From: G016756615 sp035556195
GTDB taxonomy: Bacteria; Pseudomonadota; Alphaproteobacteria; Rhizobiales; Rhizobiaceae
Length of the DNA: 64,000 bases
Assembly (NCBI GenBank): GCA_035556195.1
Contig: DATMFK010000061.1
Location: 1 to 64,000 of the forward strand
Direction: 5' to 3'
Position numbers and translations under genes: made by a program. Each line of letters opens with the position of its first letter. Position 1 is the first letter of the stretch. Shown here one piece after another: positions 35,863 through 43,970 of the stretch. The notes beneath the pieces were generated by a model. That model was not told the origin of the DNA and did no database searches. It saw only the letters and a program-made list of their open reading frames with translations.

Positions 35863-35879
35863 ATACCAATAAAATACCA
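35863..35879 (-). promoter_or_regulatory. amino-sugar operator 1 (nagK side)
   Basis: Read on the minus strand: TGGTATTTTATTGGTAT, two TTGGTAT-like half-sites in direct repeat about 11 bp apart. It lies 25 bp upstream of the nagK start and differs from operator 2 at one base only. Confidence 0.65.
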
Positions 35880-35993
35880 TTAGCCAAGGCGTAATTTCTG
35901 ATGCAAGGACGGACAATTTTCCTTTTATCCAGAGGGTATTACTTGCGTTTTCCAGCAAGCCTCCAGCAACGGCCAACATCTCCGCTAGACAAG

Positions 35994-36010
35994 TGGTATT
36001 TTTTTGGTAT
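35994..36010 (+). promoter_or_regulatory. amino-sugar operator 2 (ABC transporter side)
   Basis: TGGTATTTTTTTGGTAT, one mismatch from operator 1 and in inverted orientation to it. The pair therefore faces away from the middle of the divergent region, one copy for each transcript. The likely binder is the UTRA-type GntR protein of the locus. Confidence 0.65.
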
Positions 36011-36168
36011 CGTCACAGTTCGAAGGAGGAGTTTGGAGGGCGTCGCGCGGCCGACCGAATGCAGCGACGCGTCGCCGCAGGACCGTTTCAGGACAGAACC
36101 AGACGATTTCCGACCTTCGCCCGTCACGCGACGGGTGCGAGCCTTGTCGGTTCCTCCGCATGTCGATG

Positions 36169-36204
36169 GAACAAGTTCGACGAGGGGAACAAGTTCGACG
36201 AGGC
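36169..36204. repeat. 18-bp perfect tandem duplication in the ABC operon leader
   Basis: GGAACAAGTTCGACGAGG occurs twice head to tail at 36169-36186 and 36187-36204, about 80-115 bp before the binding-protein start. It could be a recent slippage event or paired binding sites. Confidence 0.8.
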
Positions 36205-36282
36205 GCTCGGTTCGGGGTGCATTCGGGCGGGGAGCAGGCGCTCTCAATAACGACATCGAACAGGCCAACAGGGAGATTGACC

Positions 36283-37542
36283 ATGACAAGACAGGCACTG
36301 ACGGCATTTTTGCTCGGCACGACGACCCTCGGCTTTGCCAGCGCCGCCGCGGCCCAGGATGCGACGCTTACCATCGAGAGCTGGCGCAATGACGACCTCA
36401 CCATCTGGCAGGAGAAGCTGATCCCGGCCTTCGAAGCGAAACATCCCGGCATCAAGCTGGTGTTCGCGCCGTCCGCCCCGACCGAATACAACGCGGCCCT
36501 CAACGCCAAGCTCGACGCCGGCTCGGCCGGCGATCTCATCACCTGCCGCCCGTTCGACGCCTCGCTGGAACTCTTCAACAAGGGGCACCTGGCCGATCTC
36601 ACCAGCCTGCCCGGCATGGAGAATTTCACCGACGTGGCCAAAGCCGCCTGGCAGACGGACGACGGCAAGTCCACCTTCTGCGTGCCCATGGCCTCGGTCA
36701 TCCATGGGTTCATCTACAACAAGGACGCCTTTGACCAGCTCGGAATCGCCGTGCCCACGACGGAAGCCGAGTTCTTCGCGGCGCTCGACAAGATCAAGGC
36801 TGATGGCACCTACATCCCCATGGCAATGGGTACGAAGGATCTCTGGGAAGCCGCGACCATGGGCTACCAGAATATCGGTCCCAACTACTGGAAGGGCGAG
36901 GAAGGTCGCCAGGCGCTGATCAAAGGCGAGCAGAAGCTGACCGATCCGCAATGGGTGGAGCCCTTCGCGACGCTCGCAAAGTGGAAGCCCTATCTCGGCG
37001 ACGGCTTCGAGGCGCAAAGCTATCCGGACAGCCAGAACCTGTTCACGCTCGGCCGAGCCGCCATCTACCCGGCCGGCTCCTGGGAGATCAGTACCTTCAA
37101 CACCCAGGCCCAGTTCAAGATGGGCGCCTTCCCGCCGCCGGTGAAGAATGCGGGCGATACCTGCTACATCTCCGACCACAACGATATCGCCATCGGGCTC
37201 AATCCGAAGAGCAAGAATGCCGAGGCCGCCAAGCAGTTCTTGTCGTGGGTCGCCTCCGACGAGTTTGCCACCATCTACGCCAACGCATTGCCGGGCTTCT
37301 TCAGCCTGTCGTCCAAGCCGGTGAAGATGGAGGATCCGCTCGCCCAGGAATTCGTTTCCTGGCGCGACAAGTGCAAGCCCACCATCCGCTCGACCTATCA
37401 GATCCTGTCGCGCGGCACGCCCAATCTCGAGAACGAGACCTGGGTGGCATCGGCCAATGTGATCAACGGCACCGAAACGCCTGAAGCCGCGGCCAAGAGG
37501 CTCCAGGATGGCCTCGACAGCTGGTTCAAGCCGGCTAAGTAG
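36283..37542 (+). CDS. ABC transporter substrate-binding protein, probably amino-sugar
   Basis: A 419-residue CUT1-type periplasmic receptor with a signal peptide of about 24 residues (ASAAAA before QDATLTIESW). The ATG has AGGGAG upstream. The divergent nagK/nagA unit and shared operators suggest GlcNAc or a chitin oligomer as ligand. Sequence alone does not fix the ligand. Confidence 0.92.
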   Translation: MTRQALTAFLLGTTTLGFASAAAAQDATLTIESWRNDDLTIWQEKLIPAFEAKHPGIKLVFAPSAPTEYNAALNAKLDAGSAGDLITCRPFDASLELFNKGHLADLTSLPGMENFTDVAKAAWQTDDGKSTFCVPMASVIHGFIYNKDAFDQLGIAVPTTEAEFFAALDKIKADGTYIPMAMGTKDLWEAATMGYQNIGPNYWKGEEGRQALIKGEQKLTDPQWVEPFATLAKWKPYLGDGFEAQSYPDSQNLFTLGRAAIYPAGSWEISTFNTQAQFKMGAFPPPVKNAGDTCYISDHNDIAIGLNPKSKNAEAAKQFLSWVASDEFATIYANALPGFFSLSSKPVKMEDPLAQEFVSWRDKCKPTIRSTYQILSRGTPNLENETWVASANVINGTETPEAAAKRLQDGLDSWFKPAK

Positions 37543-37626
37543 TTGAGGACCAGGGGCGCCCTTCCTCCCCCGCATGGGCAGGAATGGCGCCCTTTCGCAT
37601 TGAGCAGGCGCGAGCGAGGCAAAGAG

Positions 37627-38556
37627 ATGGCCGAAGCAACCACGACGGTCAGGCCTATCCGGTGGCATATCGGCATTTTCCTGGCTCCGGCGGCGCTGGT
37701 CTACACCGCGATCATGATCCTGCCTCTCTTCGGCACGCTCCAGCTTTCGCTTTTCCGGACCGAGGCGCAGCAGGTGGTGTTCGTCGGCCTCGACAATTTC
37801 CGCAGGCTGTTCACCGACCCGACGCTCTCCAGGAGCTTCTGGAACGCGCTGGCGAACAATTTCTGGTTCTTCATCGTCCACATGCTGGTGCAGAATCCGA
37901 TCGGCGTCATTCTTGCCGCTCTGCTGTCCAGCCCGAGACTGCGCTTCGCCGCTTTCTACCGGACCGCCATCTTCATCCCGACCATACTCTCCTTCGTCGT
38001 CGTCGGCTTCGCCTGGAAGCTGATCCTTTCGCCGCTATGGGGCGTGGCGCCCAACATCCTCGATCTCGTCGGGCTGAAGAGCCTGTTCGCGCCGTGGCTC
38101 GGCAAGGAGGAATATGCGCTGACCACCTTGGCGCTGATCTCGGTCTGGCAATTCGTCGGCATCCCGATGATGCTGATCTACGCCGCCCTGCTCTCCATCC
38201 CCGACGAGGTGATCGAGGCCGCCGAATGCGACGGCGTTACCGGCATGGCGCAATTCTGGAAGATCAAGCTGCCGCTTGTGCTGCCCGCAATCGGCATCAT
38301 TTCCATCCTGACCTTCGTCGGCAACTTCAATGCCTTCGATCTGATCTATTCCGCCCAGGGTGCGCTAGCCGGCCCGAACTTCTCGACCGACATCCTCGGC
38401 ACCTTCCTTTATCGTACATTCTTCGGCTTCCAGCTCCAGCTCGGCGACCCGAATATGGGCTCGACCATCGCCTCGATCATGTTCTTCATCATCCTGACCG
38501 GCGTCTGCCTCTATCTCTTCACCGTGCAGACACGGCTCAGACGGTACCAGTTCTGA
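37627..38556 (+). CDS. ABC transporter permease (MalF type), amino-sugar system
   Basis: A 309-residue CUT1 permease. The coupling loop EVIEAAECDGVTGMAQFWKI is in the usual place. Six hydrophobic helices. The start at 37627 has AAAGAG directly before it; it follows the receptor gene by 84 bp. Confidence 0.92.
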   Translation: MAEATTTVRPIRWHIGIFLAPAALVYTAIMILPLFGTLQLSLFRTEAQQVVFVGLDNFRRLFTDPTLSRSFWNALANNFWFFIVHMLVQNPIGVILAALLSSPRLRFAAFYRTAIFIPTILSFVVVGFAWKLILSPLWGVAPNILDLVGLKSLFAPWLGKEEYALTTLALISVWQFVGIPMMLIYAALLSIPDEVIEAAECDGVTGMAQFWKIKLPLVLPAIGIISILTFVGNFNAFDLIYSAQGALAGPNFSTDILGTFLYRTFFGFQLQLGDPNMGSTIASIMFFIILTGVCLYLFTVQTRLRRYQF

Positions 38557-38571
38557 GGGGGGAGACGCACA

Positions 38572-39411
38572 ATGAGCCAGGCCCGTTCCTCCCTGACACG
38601 CAGCATAGCCGCCCATGCGGTGCTGGTCGCCTACACGGTGATCGCTCTGTTTCCGGTGATCGTCATCGTCGTCAACTCGTTCAAGCCGCGCAACGCCATC
38701 TTCCGCTCACCGCTGTCGCTGCCGACACCCGGAACTTTCGATCTCGTCGGCTACACCACGGTGATGGCGCAGGGCGACTTCCTGCTCTACTTCCAGAACA
38801 GCCTCGTCGTGACGGTGGTCTCGCTGTTGCTGGTGCTGCTCTTCGGCGCCATGGCCGCTTTTGCGCTCTCGGAATATTCCTTCCGCGGAAACGCACTCAT
38901 GGGCCTCTATCTCGCGCTCGGCATCATGATCCCCATCCGGCTGGGCACGGTCGCCATCCTGCAGATGATGGTGGCGAGCGGACTGGTGAACACGCTGACG
39001 GCGTTGATCCTCGTCTATACGGCGCAAGGCCTGCCGCTCTGCATCTTCATCCTGTCGGAATTCATGAAGAGCGTGTCGGCCGACCTGAAGAACGCCGGCC
39101 GCATCGACGGGCTTTCGGAATACACGATCTTCTTCCGGCTCGTGCTGCCGCTGGTTCGTCCGGCCATGGCGACGGTCGCCGTCTTCACCATGATCCCGAT
39201 CTGGAACGACCTCTGGTTCCCGCTGATCCTGGCGCCCGCGGAGGCCACCAAGACCGTCACGCTCGGCGCGCAGATCTTCATCGGTCAGTTCGTGACCAAC
39301 TGGAACGCCGTGCTGGCGGCGCTCTCGCTGGCGATCGTGCCGGTGCTCGTCCTCTATCTCATCTTCTCGCGGCAATTGATCCGCGGCATCACCTCCGGAG
39401 CCGTCAAATGA
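38572..39411 (+). CDS. ABC transporter permease (MalG type), amino-sugar system
   Basis: A 279-residue CUT1 permease with coupling loop ADLKNAGRIDGLSEYTIFFR and six helices. A GGGGGGAGA site precedes the ATG, 15 bp after the partner permease. Confidence 0.93.
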   Translation: MSQARSSLTRSIAAHAVLVAYTVIALFPVIVIVVNSFKPRNAIFRSPLSLPTPGTFDLVGYTTVMAQGDFLLYFQNSLVVTVVSLLLVLLFGAMAAFALSEYSFRGNALMGLYLALGIMIPIRLGTVAILQMMVASGLVNTLTALILVYTAQGLPLCIFILSEFMKSVSADLKNAGRIDGLSEYTIFFRLVLPLVRPAMATVAVFTMIPIWNDLWFPLILAPAEATKTVTLGAQIFIGQFVTNWNAVLAALSLAIVPVLVLYLIFSRQLIRGITSGAVK

Positions 39412-39481
39412 ATTCCCAAAGCCCCTCGGACGGCAGGTGCGCGGCGCGCCGCCAAGCTTAACGCACACCAAAGGATTGCCA

Positions 39482-40480
39482 GTGGGTTCGCTCAAGCTCG
39501 AAAATGTCAGGAAATCCTTCGGCAATGTCGAGGTGCTGAAAGGGATCGATCTCGAAGTGAAAGAGGGCGAGTTCGTCGTCTTCGTCGGCCCCTCGGGATG
39601 CGGAAAGTCTACGCTTCTCCGGATCGTCGCCGGGCTCGAAGACGCTTCCTCCGGCCTCGTGCAGATCGACGGAAAGGCGGTCAACCACGTGCCGCCCGCC
39701 AAGCGCGGCATCGCCATGGTGTTCCAGACCTATGCGCTTTATCCGCATCTTACGGTTCGCAACAATATGGGTCTCGGCCTGAAGCAGGCGGGCACGGCGG
39801 CGGACGAGATCGGCAAGCGCGTCGCCGCGGCGTCGGCCATGCTGTCGCTCGACCCTTATCTGGAGCGGCGCCCGGCCGAGCTGTCCGGCGGCCAGCGTCA
39901 GCGCGTCGCGATCGGCCGCGCGGTCGTTCGCGAGCCCAAGCTCTTCCTTTTCGACGAACCCCTGTCGAATCTCGACGCTGCGCTGCGCGTCAACACGCGG
40001 CTCGAGATCGCCCAGCTCCATCGCCGCCTTTCCGCGACCATGGTCTACGTCACGCACGACCAGGTCGAAGCGATGACGCTGGCCGACAAGATCGTCGTGC
40101 TCAATGCCGGCCGCATCGAGCAGATCGGCGCGCCGATGGAACTCTACAATTCACCGGCAAACATATTCGTTGCGGGCTTCATCGGCTCTCCGAGGATGAA
40201 CTTCATCGACGGCTCGAGGATCGGCGACACGGCCAAGACGGTCGGCGTGCGGCCGGAGCACCTGACTGTGGACGCCAAATCCGGCACCTGGAAAGGGACC
40301 GTGATCCATGCCGAGCATCTCGGCGCCGATACCAATCTCTATCTCGACTGCGAGAAGGCCGGCCTGCTCACGGCGCGTATCTTCGGGGTGTTCAACGCGG
40401 AGCCGGGCTCGACGCTGTACGCCACGCCGGATCCCGCCAGGACATACCGCTTCGATGCGGAGGGGCAGGCGGTACGGTAG
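39482..40480 (+). CDS. ABC transporter ATP-binding protein (UgpC type), amino-sugar system
   Basis: A 332-residue MalK-like ATPase: Walker A GPSGCGKST, LSGGQRQRVAIGRA, LFDEPLSNLD, then a shortened TOBE domain (VGVRPEHLTV). The start is a GTG with AAGGA 6 bases upstream (VGSLKLENVRKSFG); an earlier in-frame ATG at 39437 adds 15 unmatched residues. It completes the importer. Confidence 0.92.
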   Translation: MGSLKLENVRKSFGNVEVLKGIDLEVKEGEFVVFVGPSGCGKSTLLRIVAGLEDASSGLVQIDGKAVNHVPPAKRGIAMVFQTYALYPHLTVRNNMGLGLKQAGTAADEIGKRVAAASAMLSLDPYLERRPAELSGGQRQRVAIGRAVVREPKLFLFDEPLSNLDAALRVNTRLEIAQLHRRLSATMVYVTHDQVEAMTLADKIVVLNAGRIEQIGAPMELYNSPANIFVAGFIGSPRMNFIDGSRIGDTAKTVGVRPEHLTVDAKSGTWKGTVIHAEHLGADTNLYLDCEKAGLLTARIFGVFNAEPGSTLYATPDPARTYRFDAEGQAVR

Positions 40481-40510
40481 GGCCACCCGTGACGCGCGGG
40501 CGCTCTACGT

Positions 40511-40667
40511 TGCCCCCCTCTGTCCTGCCGGAGATCTCCCCCACAGGGGAGATCGGCCTTCACATCTGATTTCGCCAATCGCCAACGTTGCAGAACGCGC
40601 GCCACCACAAATGACAGCGGATCTCCCGCTTTTTGCGGGGGAGATGTCCGGCAGGACAGAGGGGGCA
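40511..40667. repeat. palindromic intergenic repeat (RIME-like), intact copy
   Basis: About 30-bp inverted ends (40511-40541 and 40638-40667) built on TGTCCTGCCGGAGATCTCCC differ at about two positions. Inside are two smaller hairpins: GATCTCCCC/GGGGAGATC (40533-40554) and a CCCGC/GCGGG hairpin (40621-40646). This mosaic form is typical of intergenic elements in rhizobia. It lies between two convergent genes; a degenerate copy is at 20383-20543. Confidence 0.85.
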
Positions 40668-40739
40668 CGACGGAGGTCCACGTCGAGGGCATCGTATCAC
40701 GCCATCGGTCCCGCCCGCAGCGCGGCGTTGACGGTGTCC

Positions 40740-41570
40740 TCAGCCGACGAACGCCCGCTCGACGACAAACTCGGCGGGATTGCTGAGCGAGCCCTCGGTG
40801 AAGCCGAGGCTTTCGACCAGTTCCTTCACGTCCTTCAGCATCGACATGGAACCGCAGATCATCACACGATCGGTTGCCGGATCGAGCGGCGGGATGGCGA
40901 GGTCGGCGAAGAGCTTGCCGTTCTCGATGAGTCGGGTGATGCGGCCCATGCGCGGAGAGATCTCGCGCGTCGTCGTGGCGTAGTGGTTGAGCCTGCCCGT
41001 GGCGACCTCACCGATCAGCGGGTCGTTGGCGGCCTGATCGAAGAGTTCCTCGCCGTAACGCAGCTCCGCATGATCGCGGCAGGTGTGGGTGAGGATCACC
41101 TCGTCGAACTTCTCGTAGGTGTCGGGATCGCGCACGAGGCTGGCGAAAGGAGCTATGCCCGTGCCGGTCGAGATCATGAACAGGCGCTTGCCCGGAGTCA
41201 GCGCGTCGATGACCAAAGTGCCCGTCGCCTTCTGGCGCATCAGCACGGTGTCGCCGGGCTGGATCCTCTGCAAATGCTGCGTCAACGGGCCGTCCGGCAC
41301 CTTGATCGAGAAGAACTCGAGCTCGTCGTCCCAGGCAGGGCTCGCAATGGAATAGGCGCGGAACACCGGCTTCTCGGCATTGGGCAGGCCGATCATGACG
41401 AACTCGCCCGAGCGGAAACGGAACGATTGCGGCCGCGTGATGCGGAAGGAGAAGAGCCGATCCGTGTAATGCTGCACGGACACGACCGTCTCGGCATGGA
41501 CGTTGGCGGGAATCGGAAACTGGCGGTTTTCGGCGTCGTTCGTCGTCAGGACGTTTGCGGCAGACTGCAT
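40740..41570 (-). CDS. fpr: ferredoxin--NADP reductase
   Basis: A 276-residue FAD flavoprotein that moves electrons between NADPH and ferredoxin or flavodoxin. FAD motif RAYSIASP, pyrophosphate and NADP region STGTGIAPFASLVRD, and MICGSMSML match bacterial Fpr (subclass II), with the C-terminal VVERAFVG. The ATG at 41570 (MQSAANVL) has GGTCCGGA upstream. It is alone, divergent from hyuA. Confidence 0.94.
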   Translation of the reverse strand: MQSAANVLTTNDAENRQFPIPANVHAETVVSVQHYTDRLFSFRITRPQSFRFRSGEFVMIGLPNAEKPVFRAYSIASPAWDDELEFFSIKVPDGPLTQHLQRIQPGDTVLMRQKATGTLVIDALTPGKRLFMISTGTGIAPFASLVRDPDTYEKFDEVILTHTCRDHAELRYGEELFDQAANDPLIGEVATGRLNHYATTTREISPRMGRITRLIENGKLFADLAIPPLDPATDRVMICGSMSMLKDVKELVESLGFTEGSLSNPAEFVVERAFVG

Positions 41571-41687
41571 CGAATCCGGACCTTTCGGGCGGTCTTTCGG
41601 TCCAAACTCGATCCATGCGCGCGGAAGCACCAATCCGGCGCGCCTGGCTGTCAGCTTGGAAGCGAGGAGTACTTGTCAGCAAAAGTT

Positions 41688-41701
41688 ATTAGTATACAAA
41701 T
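41688..41701. promoter_or_regulatory. GTATAC-centred palindrome between fpr and hyuA
   Basis: ATTAGTATACAAAT is a 14-bp palindrome with one mismatched pair, inside an AT-rich stretch 82 bp before hyuA. The form suits an FCD-type GntR operator, but no such regulator is adjacent. Confidence 0.4.
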
Positions 41702-41782
41702 GAATATCGCGTCAAGATCGGGGCTGGAAACGCCTTTTCAATCAGCGGCGTATCGTTAGGCTCGGCATTTCGGATTCCTCGC

Positions 41783-43969
41783 ATGGCGGAGAACGATCGC
41801 GCAGCAGACGAAAGCGTCGTGGCCGGCATCGACGTCGGCGGCACCTTCACCGACCTCATCCTGATCGACGGAACGAGCGGCCGGGTGCGGATTGCGAAGA
41901 CGCCGACGACGCCCGACAATCAGGCCTTTGGTGTGATCGCCGCGCTGGTCGAGGCCGGCCATCCGATCGCCGGGATCGACCTCATCGTGCACGGCACGAC
42001 AACGACCACCAATGCCGTGCTCGAACGCCGCCTCGCCCGCACGGGCATGATCACGACCCGCGGCTTTCGCGACGTCATCGAGCTCGGCCGCCGCACCAGG
42101 CCGCAGGCCTACGGCATGACGGGCATCTTCGTGCCTGTGATCCCGCGCGACCTGCGCCTGGAGGTCGGCGAGAGGATCGAGGCCTCGGGCGCGGTGCGCA
42201 CGCCCCTCGACGAGGACGAGGTTCGGCAGGCGGTGCGCTTGCTGCTCGCAAAGGGTTGCGAGGCCCTCGTCATCCACTTCCTGCATTCCTACGCCAATCC
42301 CGATCATGAAAGGCGCGCGGCCGCGATCGCCGCCGAGACATGGCCGAACCCCTATATCACCACCGGGCACGCGCTGCTGTCGGAAGCGCGCGAGTTCGAA
42401 CGCGGCGTTACCGCCGCCGTCAATGCCTCGGTCCGGCCCGTACTAGAGACTTATGTCGAGAGACTCCGCCGCGAGTTGGAAGAGCGCGGCTATGCCCGCG
42501 ACTTCCTGATCATGAACGGCAATGGCGGCATGATGTCGGCCCGTTTCGTGGCGCGCGAGGCGGCCAAGACCGTGATGTCGGGCCCGGCCTCGGGTGTCAT
42601 CGCCGCCGCTTACACGGGACGCCGCGCCGGCTATCCCAACCTCGTCACCTACGACATGGGCGGCACCTCCACCGACGTGGCCTTGATCCGCAACGCCGAG
42701 CCGGCGGTCTCGAACGAGATCGAGATCGAATACGCCATGCCGATCCATGTGCCGATGGTCGACGTCCATACGATCGGGGCCGGCGGCGGCTCCATCGCCC
42801 GCGTCGATGCGTCCGGCCTCATCGAGGTCGGACCGGAAAGCGCCGGCGCCCTGCCGGGGCCCATCTGCTATGGACGCGGCGGTACGGAGCCAACCATCAC
42901 CGACGCCAATCTCCTGCTCGGCCGGCTCGATCCGAAGAGGCTGCTCGCGATCGACGAGCCCGTCGCGGCGAACAGGCTGCGCGAGGTCTTCGCAAGGAAA
43001 ATCGGCGCGCCGACCGGCCTGGATGCCGTGGCGGCGGCGGGCGCCGTCCTGAAGCTCGCCAATATGAAGATGGCGGGCGCCATTCGCATGGTATCGGTGG
43101 CCAGGGGCCACGACCCGCGCGATTTCGTGCTCTTCGCCTTCGGCGGGGCGGGACCGCTGCATGCGGCAGCGTTGGCGCGCGAACTGGGCCTGCCCAAGGT
43201 CCTGGTGCCGGCACGGCCCGGCATCACCAACGCGCTGGGCTGCGTCGTGGCGGATCTCCGCCACGATTTCGTCAACACCCTCAACCGGCCGGTGGCTTCG
43301 CTGGATCCGGCAGAGATCAAGGGACTGCTCGAACGGCACCGCGCCGAGGGCGCCGCCCTGATCGCCAAGGAAGCGGTCAAGCCGCGCAGGGTGCGTTACG
43401 TCCACTCGGCCGACATGCAGTTCGTCGGCCAGACGCATATCGTCAACGTGCCTTTGCCTTCCACCGAGATCAGCCGAGACGTCCTGCAGGAATTGTTCGA
43501 GGCGGCCTATTTCGCCCGCTTCAGGGTGAAGCTGCCCGAAATACGCGCCAATCTCGTCAACCTCAACACGTCGGTGATCGGCGAGCGGCCCGCCATCGAT
43601 CTTTCGGCCCTGCTCGACCCGGCAAGGCGAGCGGCCACGCTCGAAGGCGCGCTGCGTGACAGGCGCCCCGTCTGGTATGACGGCAGTTGGCTCGACACGC
43701 CTGTCTACGACCGGGAGAGGCTGCCGAGCAACGCTGACATACCCGGCCCGGCGATCCTCGAGCAGCTCGACGCCACGACGGTGATCGAACCCGGCGACCG
43801 CGCCCATTCGGACGAGCATGGCAATATCCTCATCGAGATCTGTCCTTCGAGGCCCGCGGCGCGGGCACCTCTGGAGGGGGGATGTGCTGCTGCCCTCCCT
43901 CATCCCGGGACGGCCGCGAAGCGCGCCTCGAAGGACGCAGCCGTCACCTCCGCAGTGCCGAGGGCATAG
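41783..43969 (+). CDS. hyuA: hydantoinase/5-oxoprolinase family protein, subunit A (HyuA)
   Basis: A 728-residue ATP-dependent amide-ring hydrolase subunit with an actin-like ATP site (GIDVGGTFTDLI at about 15-26) and the TYDMGGTSTDVAL segment. With HyuB it opens hydantoins, N-methylhydantoin or 5-oxoproline. The family usually ends near GNILIEI; here about 40 more residues follow, rich in Ala, Pro and Arg. Those codons lie in a palindromic repeat (43843-43935), so the normal end was probably replaced by repeat sequence. Substrate unknown. Confidence 0.92.
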   Translation: MAENDRAADESVVAGIDVGGTFTDLILIDGTSGRVRIAKTPTTPDNQAFGVIAALVEAGHPIAGIDLIVHGTTTTTNAVLERRLARTGMITTRGFRDVIELGRRTRPQAYGMTGIFVPVIPRDLRLEVGERIEASGAVRTPLDEDEVRQAVRLLLAKGCEALVIHFLHSYANPDHERRAAAIAAETWPNPYITTGHALLSEAREFERGVTAAVNASVRPVLETYVERLRRELEERGYARDFLIMNGNGGMMSARFVAREAAKTVMSGPASGVIAAAYTGRRAGYPNLVTYDMGGTSTDVALIRNAEPAVSNEIEIEYAMPIHVPMVDVHTIGAGGGSIARVDASGLIEVGPESAGALPGPICYGRGGTEPTITDANLLLGRLDPKRLLAIDEPVAANRLREVFARKIGAPTGLDAVAAAGAVLKLANMKMAGAIRMVSVARGHDPRDFVLFAFGGAGPLHAAALARELGLPKVLVPARPGITNALGCVVADLRHDFVNTLNRPVASLDPAEIKGLLERHRAEGAALIAKEAVKPRRVRYVHSADMQFVGQTHIVNVPLPSTEISRDVLQELFEAAYFARFRVKLPEIRANLVNLNTSVIGERPAIDLSALLDPARRAATLEGALRDRRPVWYDGSWLDTPVYDRERLPSNADIPGPAILEQLDATTVIEPGDRAHSDEHGNILIEICPSRPAARAPLEGGCAAALPHPGTAAKRASKDAAVTSAVPRA
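43843..43935. repeat. palindromic repeat element at the 3' end of hyuA
   Basis: TCCTTCGAGGC (43843-43853) and GCCTCGAAGGA (43925-43935) are perfect 11-bp inverted ends, with further complementary GC-rich sequence inside. From general knowledge, this TCCTTCGAGG...CCTCGAAGGA type is a frequent intergenic repeat in rhizobia. Here it is inside the reading frame of hyuA and supplies most of its C-terminal tail. Confidence 0.8.
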
Positions 43970-43970
43970 A

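Larger units (their letters stand above)
35839..36282. other. 444-bp divergent control region of the amino-sugar locus
   Basis: It separates nagK (minus) from the ABC binding-protein gene (plus). It holds two nearly identical 17-bp sites, a CCCGTC/GACGGG hairpin (36121-36136) and an 18-bp perfect tandem repeat (36169-36204). An AT-rich stretch from about 35860 to 36010 suits promoters. No gene is seen. Confidence 0.7.
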
